Below are positions 1 through 6,830 of a stretch of DNA of 13,008 nt, piece by piece. The notes below the pieces were generated by a model. It did no database searches and was not told the DNA's origin. It was given only the letters and a program-made list of their open reading frames with translations. The position numbers and the translations under genes are program-made. This DNA is from CAZITB01 sp964542055. GTDB lineage: Bacteria; Planctomycetota; Phycisphaerae; Sedimentisphaerales; CAMDDF01. The DNA is taken from NCBI GenBank assembly GCA_964542055.1, contig CAZITB010000084.1, positions 1-13,008 on the forward strand. The letters are read 5' to 3'. How positions within the stretch are numbered: position 1 is the first letter of the stretch; every line of letters begins with the position of its first letter.

Positions 1-2
1 CC

Positions 3-965
3 AATGGCGAAGTTGAAAAAGGGAGCAAATCTTTCAGAGAAAAACAAGATGGGATAAAATTCAAGCAACGTATAGAACGTAAAGAAAAACAGATTAAAAA
101 TGCAACCATCGTTGAAGTCCCTTATATGGATGAGCTTGTGTTGGAATGGAAACAGTTTCTTACCAACAGATATACCTATCGAACCGAGCATTTATACCTG
201 GCTTGTATGGATGATTTTGTAAATTATGCCGATGGTAAAGTTAATTTATGCACGGATTTGTCTGTTAATGTTGTAAACGGCTATATAAATTACTGCATTG
301 GAAGGGGACTTGCTAACAGAACAATCAATAACTCTTTGAGTGTTATCAAAAACTTCTGCAAGTATGCCCAGGAAAACCACAATATTCCCAATGAAGTCAT
401 GAGCATCAAAAAACTCAAAGAAGATCCTGCAAATGTTAAGTTTATAAGTCTTGAAGAATACAAGCTGATAGTTGCAAATGCTGACCCTATTTCGGTTCCA
501 TGGATTAAATTCATTGCTAATACCGGCTTGAGAGCTTCTGAGTTCATTAATTTGAAGTGGTTAAATTATAATGCTTCAAGGAAAACCATAACAGTTGTTG
601 GGAAAGGCAGAAAAAGAAGAACAATCGGTCTAAATAATACCGCTGTTGAAGTTTTGGAAAATGCCAAAGACGGTAAAAAGACCAAATCCAATGATTTTAT
701 ATTCAAGCGTAAAGATGGTGAGCCTCTAAACAGACATACCCCTTATAACTATATTGAGAAGGCTTGTATAAAATCTGGTATTGAAAAACGCGGTCCTCAC
801 ATTTTAAGGCATTTCTTTGCAACTCAGCTGTTGCTAAAAGGTGTTCCTATTATCAAAGTCAGCAGATTAATGGGACATGCTTCTGTTACGACCACGGAAA
901 AGTGTTATGCCCACATCCTCAGCGATGACATTTCTGGTGTTACAGGCGTGCTTGATGGACTGTGA
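3..965 (+). CDS. Tyrosine recombinase/integrase (phage integrase family), 5' end outside window
   Basis: Site-specific DNA recombinase that cuts and rejoins DNA through a covalent 3'-phosphotyrosine. Numbered from the ATG at 126, a SAM-like core-binding domain covers about residues 1-95 and the catalytic domain about 105-279. The active-site set is complete: R136 (TGLRASE), K160 (VGKGRKRR), H225 and R228 (HILRH), H251 (LMGH) and Y261 (CYAHI). The frame stays open from base 3 to the ATG at 126. The upstream part encodes a lysine- and glutamate-rich stretch, and the ATG at 126 has no visible Shine-Dalgarno sequence. I therefore infer that the real start lies left of the window and that the protein has an N-terminal extension, perhaps an arm-binding domain. 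A convergent helix-turn-helix gene overlaps the last 99 bases. Family assignment is firm. Whether it moves an element, resolves dimers or rearranges DNA cannot be read here. Confidence 0.93.
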   Translation, partial: NGEVEKGSKSFREKQDGIKFKQRIERKEKQIKNATIVEVPYMDELVLEWKQFLTNRYTYRTEHLYLACMDDFVNYADGKVNLCTDLSVNVVNGYINYCIGRGLANRTINNSLSVIKNFCKYAQENHNIPNEVMSIKKLKEDPANVKFISLEEYKLIVANADPISVPWIKFIANTGLRASEFINLKWLNYNASRKTITVVGKGRKRRTIGLNNTAVEVLENAKDGKKTKSNDFIFKRKDGEPLNRHTPYNYIEKACIKSGIEKRGPHILRHFFATQLLLKGVPIIKVSRLMGHASVTTTEKCYAHILSDDISGVTGVLDGL

Positions 966-1160
966 TGAATTGTATTTATTGATGGCGTGTAGTTCGAGAA
1001 CACTGCTGTGCCAGCCTTTCTTTTTTGAATTTCTTGAGCCGTATGTGAAATTGGGGAGCTCTCCATCTTCAATCATTCTGTGAACTGTTTTATCAGATAC
1101 ATCCATTTGTTCCATAAGTTCTGGCATAGTGATGATTATTTTTGAATCAATTCCTTTCAT
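867..1160 (-). CDS. Excisionase-like helix-turn-helix DNA-binding protein
   Basis: Small protein of 97 residues with a MerR/excisionase-type helix-turn-helix at about residues 8-60. The pattern is ITMPELMEQMDVSDKTVHRM, then IEDGELPNF, then a basic loop (RNSKKKGW) leading to a last helix. Proteins of this type bind short DNA sites and often act as recombination directionality factors or small regulators. The ATG at 1158-1160 has a good Shine-Dalgarno sequence (GAGGT on the minus strand, plus-strand 1167-1171, seven bases away), which fixes the start. Residues from about 65 onward are antisense to the recombinase catalytic tail and look like run-on sequence rather than a domain. Convergent arrangement with the recombinase fits an int/xis-like pair, but it could equally regulate the R-M operon to its right. 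No experimental function can be inferred. Confidence 0.7.
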   Translation of the reverse strand: MKGIDSKIIITMPELMEQMDVSDKTVHRMIEDGELPNFTYGSRNSKKKGWHSSVLELHAINKYNSSQSIKHACNTRNVIAEDVGITLFRGRNRSMSH

Positions 1161-1280
1161 TGTTTAACCTCGATATTGTTTGATTAACGACTACGGATGT
1201 ATTTTAATCAAAACAGTTACACTTTACAAATTTAGTTGAATGAAGAGGTAAACTGATGTCCATCTAAGGTTTTATGAACT

Positions 1281-1302
1281 GTTTGTAAACACGTTAACAA
1301 AC
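1281..1302. promoter_or_regulatory. 22-bp dyad, candidate operator or recombinase core site
   Basis: The left arm reads GTTTGTnAAC and the right arm GTTnACAAAC, separated by two bases. Comparing the element with its own reverse complement gives 18 identical positions of 22. It lies about 120 bases upstream of the start of the excisionase-like gene and about 270 bases upstream of the first hsd gene. The size and symmetry suit a dimeric helix-turn-helix protein or two tyrosine recombinase protomers. Which of these, if either, is not decidable from the sequence. Confidence 0.4.
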
Positions 1303-1347
1303 CAAAATCTTTGTTTTTGGCTAAATAACAAGCTTTTACTGAATTAG

Positions 1348-1370
1348 AAAACGCTCATTTTGAGCGTTTT
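1348..1370. terminator. Bidirectional terminator-like hairpin
   Basis: Perfect ten-base-pair stem (AAAACGCTCA at 1348-1357 and TGAGCGTTTT at 1361-1370) with a TTT loop. The stem core contains CGCTC. A T-rich tail (TTTTGTGTTCTTTG) follows on the plus strand, and the flanking A-run gives a T-run on the minus strand, so it can work in both directions. It would insulate the R-M operon from rightward read-through of the recombinase gene. Confidence 0.6.
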
Positions 1371-1401
1371 GTGTTCTTTGAAAACAGTAGAATTCTATCG
1401 T

Positions 1402-1509
1402 TTTTGGGAGGTCTGGTAGAAACATTCGTTCGGAAAATGAATGAAGCAACTTGGAAATTTTTCAAATTCAGTAAGAAAATACTGATTTAATGGTTGATCT
1501 TTTGGGAGG
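1402..1509 (+). repeat. Direct repeat TTTTGGGAGG, two copies 98 bp apart
   Basis: TTTTGGGAGG occurs at 1402-1411 and again at 1500-1509. Both copies are followed within a few bases by TGGTA. The second copy sits in the spacer of the predicted operon promoter, so the repeats could be sites for a regulator. GGGAGG also resembles a Shine-Dalgarno sequence, but neither copy is followed by a well-spaced ATG or GTG start. Confidence 0.4.
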
Positions 1510-1522
1510 CGGTTGGTATATT
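1494..1522 (+). promoter_or_regulatory. Candidate sigma70-type promoter of the hsd operon
   Basis: TTGATC (1494-1499, four of six matches to TTGACA) and TATATT (1517-1522, five of six matches to TATAAT) are separated by 17 bases. They lie about 50 bases before the ATG of the first hsd gene. A copy of the TTTTGGGAGG repeat fills the spacer. This is a consensus match only, in AT-rich DNA where chance matches are common. Confidence 0.4.
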
Positions 1523-1570
1523 ATTGGAAATGCAATAAAAATATACCGAAACTAAAGGCATAGAGCAAAG

Positions 1571-2152
1571 ATGAAGATGTTGCTGAAAAGTATTGTGGAT
1601 TTGAAATCAGGTTTGATGCTCAGGAAAAGACCTGATTATACTGATAGGGGCGAATTTTTATATATTCAGTTAAAAGATATACTTGAAAATCAGGTTGTAG
1701 ACTGGGATAATCTTCAAAGAATAAATGTTAATAATCCAAAAAAAGTTAATCTGGTGAGAAGGGGCGATATATTGTTTAGAGCCAAGGGGTTCCAACATGA
1801 TGCTTTATATATAGATGAGCAGATAGATAATGTGCTTGTCTCTGCTCAATTTTTCATATTGAGAACCAAATCTCAAATTGCAGACCCACAATACATTGCC
1901 TGGTATATCAATCAGCCTACTGCGCAGGAATATTTTAATACTGTTTCAGCTGGTACTTATGTTCCAAGTATCAATCGAAAGAATCTTTTGGAATTAGAAG
2001 TTGAACTTCCTGATATGGCAAAACAAAAACTCATCGCCGATATTTACAGGCTTCGCAGAAGAGAACAGTCGCTTGTTCGCAAGTTGGACGATGCCAAAGA
2101 TTCACTTATCAATACAGTGCTATTAAATGTTTTAACTAATAAACAGGAGTAA
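1571..2152 (+). CDS. Half-length type I specificity subunit (single TRD, HsdS-like)
   Basis: 193 residues, about half of a normal HsdS. A single target-recognition domain (about residues 1-147) contains the VRRGDILFRAKG segment (62-73), typical of the HsdS TRD fold. A short helical conserved region follows (about 148-188, ELPDMAKQKLIADIYRLRRR), which would pair with HsdM. In known systems, half-size S proteins can dimerise to mimic a two-TRD subunit. Here a separate full HsdS is also present and its conserved regions are not close to this one, so this is not a simple fragment of it. The start at 1571 is preceded by an in-frame stop at 1553, and ATG 1577 is an alternative. The next gene begins three bases after its stop, and an AGGAG sequence sits inside its 3' end. 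It may give a second specificity or modulate HsdM. Confidence 0.8.
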   Translation: MKMLLKSIVDLKSGLMLRKRPDYTDRGEFLYIQLKDILENQVVDWDNLQRINVNNPKKVNLVRRGDILFRAKGFQHDALYIDEQIDNVLVSAQFFILRTKSQIADPQYIAWYINQPTAQEYFNTVSAGTYVPSINRKNLLELEVELPDMAKQKLIADIYRLRRREQSLVRKLDDAKDSLINTVLLNVLTNKQE

Positions 2153-2155
2153 GAG

Positions 2156-3655
2156 ATGTCAGCGGATCATAAAATAAATCAGGATGAGATTAATTCCATA
2201 GCATGGAAAGCTTGTGACACTTTTAGAGGTGTGGTTGATCCAAGCGAATATAAGAACTATATATTAGTCTTTCTGTTTTTTAAATATATCAGCGATATAT
2301 GGAAAGATAAGGTTGAGCAGTTTGAAAAACAGTTCAAAGGTGATAAGCAAAAAATCAAACGCAGACTTGAACGAGAGCGATTTATCATACCTGATAACTG
2401 CACCTTTGATTATATAAAGAGCAAGCGAAATGATCCGAACATTGGTGAACTGATAAATACAGTTCTTGATGAAATTGAAGAAGCCAACAAAGCCAAACTA
2501 GAAGGTGTATTTAGGAACATCAATTTCAATTCTGAAAATAATTTGGGACAGACCAAAGATAGAAATTCGAGACTCAAGCATTTGATTGATGATTTTTCTG
2601 ACCCAAGGCTGGATCTAAGACCATCAGTTATCGGTGAGCATGATGTGATCGGCAATACATATATGTATCTAATATCGAGGTTCGCATCAGATTCAGGCAA
2701 GAAAGGCGGTGAATTTTTCACGCCTACTGAAATTGCTATTTTACTGTCGATGCTTGTTGAGCCTGAGGAAGGTGATAGAATTTGCGACCCTGCGTGCGGG
2801 TCGGCATCTTTGTTAGTAAGATGTGCCAACAGGATAGGTTCGCAGAACTATTCATTATATGGGCAGGAATCCAACGGAAGCACATGGGCACTTGCTAAAA
2901 TGAACGTTTTTCTGCACGAAAAGGATAATGCAAGGATCGAGTGGGGCGATACCCTGCGTAACCCTAAGCTTATCGAGAAAGATCATCTTATGAAGTTCGA
3001 TGTGGTGGTTGCAAATCCGCCGTTTAGCCTTGATAAATGGGGAGCAGATGAAGCATCCAATGACAGGTTCAGGCGTTTTCACAGAGCAGTTCCCCCAAAG
3101 AGCAAGGGTGATTATGCATTTATAACCCATATGGTGGAAACAGCAAATGAGCATAACGGAAGAGTGGGAGTGATTGTTCCCCATGGCGTATTGTTCAGGG
3201 GCGGTGCGGAAGGTAAGATAAGGGAGCAGTTTATCAATGAGAATATACTCGATGCTGTTATCGGCTTGCCGAGTAATCTGTTCTTTGGGACGGGTATTCC
3301 AGCAGCCATACTTGTCTTTAAAAAGGGCAGGAAGAAAAAGGATATTCTCTTTATCGATGCAAGCAGAGAATACGAAGACGGCAAGAACCAGAACAGGCTA
3401 AGGAGAGAAGATATTGATAAGATTTATAATACATACAGTAAACGCAAAGCCATTGATAAATATAGTTATGTAGCCAATATAGATGAGATAAAAGAAAATG
3501 AATATAACCTTAATATCCCAAGGTATGTTGACACCTTTGAGGAAGAAGAGCAAGTTGACATCACAGAGGTTAAAAAAGAGATACAGCAATTGGAAGATGA
3601 ACTGACATTAGTTAGACAGGAAATGGATGGCTATTTAAAGGAGTTGGGGTTGTGA
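2156..3655 (+). CDS. hsdM: Type I R-M DNA methyltransferase subunit HsdM (N6-adenine)
   Basis: Modification subunit that transfers a methyl group from S-adenosylmethionine to adenine N6 at the site chosen by HsdS. Its 499 residues are normal for the family. An HsdM N-terminal helical domain covers about residues 8-150. The conserved GEFFTP segment is at 185-190. The S-adenosylmethionine motif I is DPACGSAS at 211-218, and the catalytic motif IV is NPPF at 287-290. A charged coiled-coil-like tail (about 465-497) fits contact with HsdS. An AGGAG Shine-Dalgarno sequence six bases upstream supports the ATG. The stop codon overlaps the GTG start of the following hsdS, indicating translational coupling. 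All catalytic motifs are intact, so the enzyme is probably active. Confidence 0.97.
   Translation: MSADHKINQDEINSIAWKACDTFRGVVDPSEYKNYILVFLFFKYISDIWKDKVEQFEKQFKGDKQKIKRRLERERFIIPDNCTFDYIKSKRNDPNIGELINTVLDEIEEANKAKLEGVFRNINFNSENNLGQTKDRNSRLKHLIDDFSDPRLDLRPSVIGEHDVIGNTYMYLISRFASDSGKKGGEFFTPTEIAILLSMLVEPEEGDRICDPACGSASLLVRCANRIGSQNYSLYGQESNGSTWALAKMNVFLHEKDNARIEWGDTLRNPKLIEKDHLMKFDVVVANPPFSLDKWGADEASNDRFRRFHRAVPPKSKGDYAFITHMVETANEHNGRVGVIVPHGVLFRGGAEGKIREQFINENILDAVIGLPSNLFFGTGIPAAILVFKKGRKKKDILFIDASREYEDGKNQNRLRREDIDKIYNTYSKRKAIDKYSYVANIDEIKENEYNLNIPRYVDTFEEEEQVDITEVKKEIQQLEDELTLVRQEMDGYLKELGL
3637..3643 (+). promoter_or_regulatory. Ribosome binding site deciding the GTG start of hsdS
   Basis: AAAGGAG lies inside the 3' end of hsdM, eight bases before the GTG at 3652. 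The GTG overlaps the hsdM TGA as GTGA. This strong site supports the GTG start and coupled translation of the two subunits. Confidence 0.75.
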
Positions 3656-4911
3656 GCAAAAGGAGTAAATACATTTTTGATGATATTCCAGAAGATTGGA
3701 AAACAACTCAACTTGGAAGTTTAGGCTATTTTTCTAAGGGAAAAGGTATTTCCAAGGCAGATTTGGTTGAAAATGGGATTCCATGTATAAGATATGGAGA
3801 GATTTATACTACTCATGATTATATAATAAGAGAGTTTTGTTCTTTTATTACAGAGCAAACGGCAAAAGAAAGTTGTCTTATAAAAAATGGTGATATTTTA
3901 TTTGCTGGCTCAGGTGAAACCGCAGAAGAAATTGGCAAATCCGTTGCCTATGTAGGTAGTGAAGTTGCTTATGCTGGTGGTGATATCATAATCTTGAAAA
4001 TCAAATCAGATATTAATAGCACCTTTCTTTCCTATACTTTAAGTATAGATTCTTCTAACAGGCAAAAACAGAGACTTGGACAGGGGCATTCTGTTGTTCA
4101 TATTTATGCAAATAGTTTGAAAAAAGTTATTGTCCCTCTTCCTCCTCTAGCGGAGCAGGAGAAGATTGCGGAGATATTGGGCAGGTGGGATGAGGGGATA
4201 GAAAAATGTGAGAAGTTGATAGAGGCTAAAAAGAAACTCAAAAAAGGGCTTAGCCAGCAACTGCTTACAGGAAAAACACGCTTTAAAGAATTCAAAAACC
4301 AAAAGTGGAAAGAGTATAGGTTACATCAAATTGTAGAAACTTTGTTTAGTAATGTTGATAAACAAAAACACGATGATGAATTGCCTGTGCGATTATGTAA
4401 TTATATGGATGTTTATAAAAACCAGTATATTACTAATGATATGCCATTTATGTGTGCAACAGCTAAGGTAAGAGAAATTGACAAGTTTTCTCTGAAACTG
4501 GATGATGTAATCATAACAAAAGACTCAGAGACCCCTGACGATATTGCCAATTCAACCGTGATCGTAGAAGAATTAGAAAATGTTCTGTGTGGTTATCATT
4601 TGGCAATACTGAGACCAATAAAGAAACTTATCTTAGGTTTGTTTTTAGCAGATTTGTTAATGTTACAGGTTGTTCGAAATCAGTTTTCAAGATTTGCTAA
4701 TGGTGCAACAAGGTTCGGACTAGGCGTTGAAGATATCAAAAAAATTGCCCTTCGAATTCCTGGAATTAACGAACAGCAAAAGATAGCATCTGTTTTAAAT
4801 TCGGCAGATAAGGAAATAGAGATTTTGGAAAAGGAACTGGAAGCATTGAAAAAACAAAAAAAAGGATTAATGCAAAAGCTTCTGACAGGAAAAATAAGAG
4901 TTAAAGTTTAA
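3652..4911 (+). CDS. hsdS: Type I R-M specificity subunit HsdS (two TRDs)
   Basis: Sequence-recognition subunit that determines the bipartite target for both methylation and cleavage. It has 419 residues in the canonical order. TRD1 is at about 1-160, the central conserved helix at about 162-215 (PLPPLAEQEKIAEIL, ending LLTGKTRF), TRD2 at about 218-367, and the distal conserved helix at about 368-419 (IPGINEQQKIASVL, ending LLTGKIRV). The two helical regions are recognisable repeats of each other, as expected for the HsdS pseudo-dimer. The central conserved segment is much richer in GC than both TRDs, consistent with TRD replacement by recombination. The GTG start overlaps the hsdM stop and has a strong ribosome binding site. 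The target sequence cannot be predicted from the protein alone. Confidence 0.95.
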   Translation: MSKRSKYIFDDIPEDWKTTQLGSLGYFSKGKGISKADLVENGIPCIRYGEIYTTHDYIIREFCSFITEQTAKESCLIKNGDILFAGSGETAEEIGKSVAYVGSEVAYAGGDIIILKIKSDINSTFLSYTLSIDSSNRQKQRLGQGHSVVHIYANSLKKVIVPLPPLAEQEKIAEILGRWDEGIEKCEKLIEAKKKLKKGLSQQLLTGKTRFKEFKNQKWKEYRLHQIVETLFSNVDKQKHDDELPVRLCNYMDVYKNQYITNDMPFMCATAKVREIDKFSLKLDDVIITKDSETPDDIANSTVIVEELENVLCGYHLAILRPIKKLILGLFLADLLMLQVVRNQFSRFANGATRFGLGVEDIKKIALRIPGINEQQKIASVLNSADKEIEILEKELEALKKQKKGLMQKLLTGKIRVKV

Positions 4912-4916
4912 GGGAT

Positions 4917-6143
4917 ATGATGGAAAAAAATGGCTCATATATAAATGCATATATTGATGAGTCAGGAACCAATGAATTAGACTCTAGCAAGACTAATGTA
5001 TCAAATTTGTTTGTCTGCGCTGCTGTGGTAGCAGATGATAAAAATATTTTAGAACTAGAAAATGGTTTAACCAAAATATCTGAAGATTTATGCAGTAAGG
5101 CTCCAATTAAGAGCAGTAGAATTGGTTCTAATCATAAAAAACGTTTAGAGTATTTGGATAGGATTAAAGATTTACCCTTTGGTTATTTTGCTTTAGTTAT
5201 CAATAAGGACCGTATTTATAAAGATTCAGGCCTGAAACATAAAAGGTCATTTTACAAGTATATCAATAGGATGCTATATCAGTATTTAATTAATAGTGGA
5301 AAGTATGTTAAAATTTTTGCAGACCAGTTAGGTGGTCAGGACTTTATGAATAGTTTTACTGGTTATTTAGATAAAAAATTTGATGGGATGCTATTTCCTA
5401 CTTTAAGTTATGAACATAGTTTTGTCAAAGAACAGTATGTTCCTGGAGTTCAATTGTCAGATTTGATTGCAGGAACATTGACTTATTGCCTTGACGAAGA
5501 GAAAAAAGACGGGGATTATTCAGCAAAATTTCGTGAAATTCTACGTCCCAAGGAAATAGATATTATTTGCTGGCCAGAGGTGATTGTATCTTTAGATTCT
5601 AATTTACAACAAGTAAAAGATAATAATTCCATATTAAAAATAACTTGTTTAAATCGGGCTAAAAATTTTATTGAACAAAATAATGACAGCGAAAGTGAAG
5701 ATTTACGGATGCAGGCTTCGACACTTAGCAGATTGTTATTTGCAAGAAAATTTGAAGACAAAAACAGACAGGCAATTTATTCTGATGAACTTATTGAAAA
5801 ACTTCAAAAGGAAGGATTTAGAATATCTTCTAAAAAAACATTTTCCGCAAACGTAATAGGTAAAATTAGAGAAGCGGGTGTTGTCATAGCAGGGACAGCA
5901 GATGGATATCGTCTTGCTATAACTATTGAAGATATCCAAGATTATTTGAAACATGATAAAAACATTATTGAACCAATGCTCAGTCGCCTCTTAGAAGCAC
6001 GTAAAAGCGTAAAGTTGGATACTGCAAATTCTTTAGATATATTGAATGTTCCTGAGTATAAGTGTTTGAATAAGATAGCAGATGCTTTTAGAGATTATGA
6101 ACTTGAGTGCGGAGTAATTAAAGAGAATGGAAAAGAAAGTTGA
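4917..6143 (+). CDS. DUF3800 protein with C-terminal winged-helix-like region
   Basis: The N-terminal part (about residues 8-215) matches DUF3800. It opens with the strand AYIDESGT (D14, E15), has a later IFADQLGG segment (D136), and ends with VQLSDLIAGTL (Q179, D182). The family is thought to adopt an RNase H-like fold, and these acidic residues are plausible metal ligands, so a nuclease activity is likely but not shown. Residues about 285-345 (SDELIEKLQKEGFRI, SANVIGKIREAG, then DGYRLA) look like a winged helix, suggesting nucleic-acid binding. Two adjacent ATGs exist. AAGGG at 4910-4914 is better spaced for the one at 4920, so the true protein may lack the first Met. It follows hsdS after five bases, and its end overlaps the next gene by 17 bases. 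It lies inside the R-M operon but is not a known R-M subunit. Confidence 0.82.
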   Translation: MMEKNGSYINAYIDESGTNELDSSKTNVSNLFVCAAVVADDKNILELENGLTKISEDLCSKAPIKSSRIGSNHKKRLEYLDRIKDLPFGYFALVINKDRIYKDSGLKHKRSFYKYINRMLYQYLINSGKYVKIFADQLGGQDFMNSFTGYLDKKFDGMLFPTLSYEHSFVKEQYVPGVQLSDLIAGTLTYCLDEEKKDGDYSAKFREILRPKEIDIICWPEVIVSLDSNLQQVKDNNSILKITCLNRAKNFIEQNNDSESEDLRMQASTLSRLLFARKFEDKNRQAIYSDELIEKLQKEGFRISSKKTFSANVIGKIREAGVVIAGTADGYRLAITIEDIQDYLKHDKNIIEPMLSRLLEARKSVKLDTANSLDILNVPEYKCLNKIADAFRDYELECGVIKENGKES

Positions 6144-6816
6144 AAATACTCAACTAATCCCTATTGTTGAGTGCTATAAAAATAACCCAACTATTAGAGC
6201 ACTTGTGGCTTTGGTAAGCAAAATTCCAGGTTTAGATGCCACGGATGCATTTTTATGTGCAAAAATAGAACAAATCAAGAGCGAAAGATTCAAGTGTTTC
6301 TATGATGAACTTGCAGAAGGAGAAATTCAACTTACAGAAGATTTAATTAAAAGTGAAGATTTTTTACATGCCCATTTTGCAACTTTAAAAGCTGCCTTGA
6401 ATACCAGAAGAAGAGAGAAAATTCAAATGTTTGCAAAAATGCTTAAATCTTATACTTTTGAATTTGACAAAATCAATATAGATGAATATGAAGAGTATTT
6501 AGACGTTCTTGATGAACTTACGATGAAAGAAGTAAAGTTAATGACGATTCTATCTAAGTACGAAAAGAAGGAAATGAAAAGTAATGAATTTATTCAATCA
6601 ATAGAAACACGTCGATTCTGGAAAGATTTCATCAATGAAGCAACTCTAAAATTGAAATCTGATAATGAGCAAATAGAATTGTTACTTACACGATTATCAC
6701 GAACCGGATGTTTTAGGATTTATGGTACGTCTTATGTAGATCAATTAGAATTTTCAGGACGGCTAACTTCATATTTTTATAAATTGGAAGAATTTGTTGC
6801 AAATACAAAAATTTAA
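6127..6816 (+). CDS. Uncharacterised helical protein, partner of the DUF3800 gene
   Basis: 229 residues that I do not recognise as a named family. It is strongly charged and apparently all-helical, with no signal peptide or membrane segment, so probably cytosolic. Visible features are a basic stretch at 94-99 (TRRREK) leading into a helix, an acidic DEYEEYLDVLDELTMKE segment at 119-135, and a C-terminal RLSRTGCFRIYG element at 189-200 that resembles the end of a winged helix. The ATG overlaps the DUF3800 coding end by 17 bases in another frame, which implies co-translation and perhaps stoichiometric expression. A role as antitoxin, adaptor or regulator of the DUF3800 protein is inference from the overlap alone. 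The start has only a weak AAGAG directly before it. Confidence 0.7.
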   Translation: MEKKVENTQLIPIVECYKNNPTIRALVALVSKIPGLDATDAFLCAKIEQIKSERFKCFYDELAEGEIQLTEDLIKSEDFLHAHFATLKAALNTRRREKIQMFAKMLKSYTFEFDKINIDEYEEYLDVLDELTMKEVKLMTILSKYEKKEMKSNEFIQSIETRRFWKDFINEATLKLKSDNEQIELLLTRLSRTGCFRIYGTSYVDQLEFSGRLTSYFYKLEEFVANTKI

Positions 6817-6830
6817 TTTAAGAGATCAAA

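Larger units (their letters stand above)
1161..1570. other. Intergenic control region between recombination module and R-M operon
   Basis: 410 bases without a convincing gene. It contains a 22-bp imperfect dyad (1281-1302), a terminator-like hairpin (1348-1370), a direct repeat (1402-1411 and 1500-1509), a second weaker hairpin (1464-1488) and a plausible promoter (1494-1522). The only short frame I noted is a 17-codon ORF at 1437-1490 (MNEATWKFFKFSKKILI). It has no Shine-Dalgarno sequence at normal distance, so I do not call it a gene. Confidence 0.7.

Noticed and set aside
877..1083. 68-codon plus-strand frame after the recombinase
   Set aside because: It overlaps both the recombinase end and the helix-turn-helix gene, and its composition is not protein-like. 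The minus-strand frame has the motif and a ribosome binding site.
1437..1490. Leader peptide MNEATWKFFKFSKKILI with attenuator hairpin 1464-1488
   Set aside because: The Shine-Dalgarno-like GGGAGG is about 25 bases from the ATG, the hairpin is weak and lacks a T-run, and the best promoter lies downstream of it.
2410..3384. Several antisense frames within hsdM (2410-2829, 2855-3184, 3112-3384)
   Set aside because: All overlap the conserved methyltransferase motifs on the other strand, overlap one another, and have no recognisable motif or ribosome binding site.
1571..4911. Phase-variable hsdS inversion system driven by the nearby recombinase
   Set aside because: The half-S and full S genes point the same way, and I see no long inverted repeats or shared conserved-region sequence between them. 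The recombinase is separated from them by a terminator-like hairpin.
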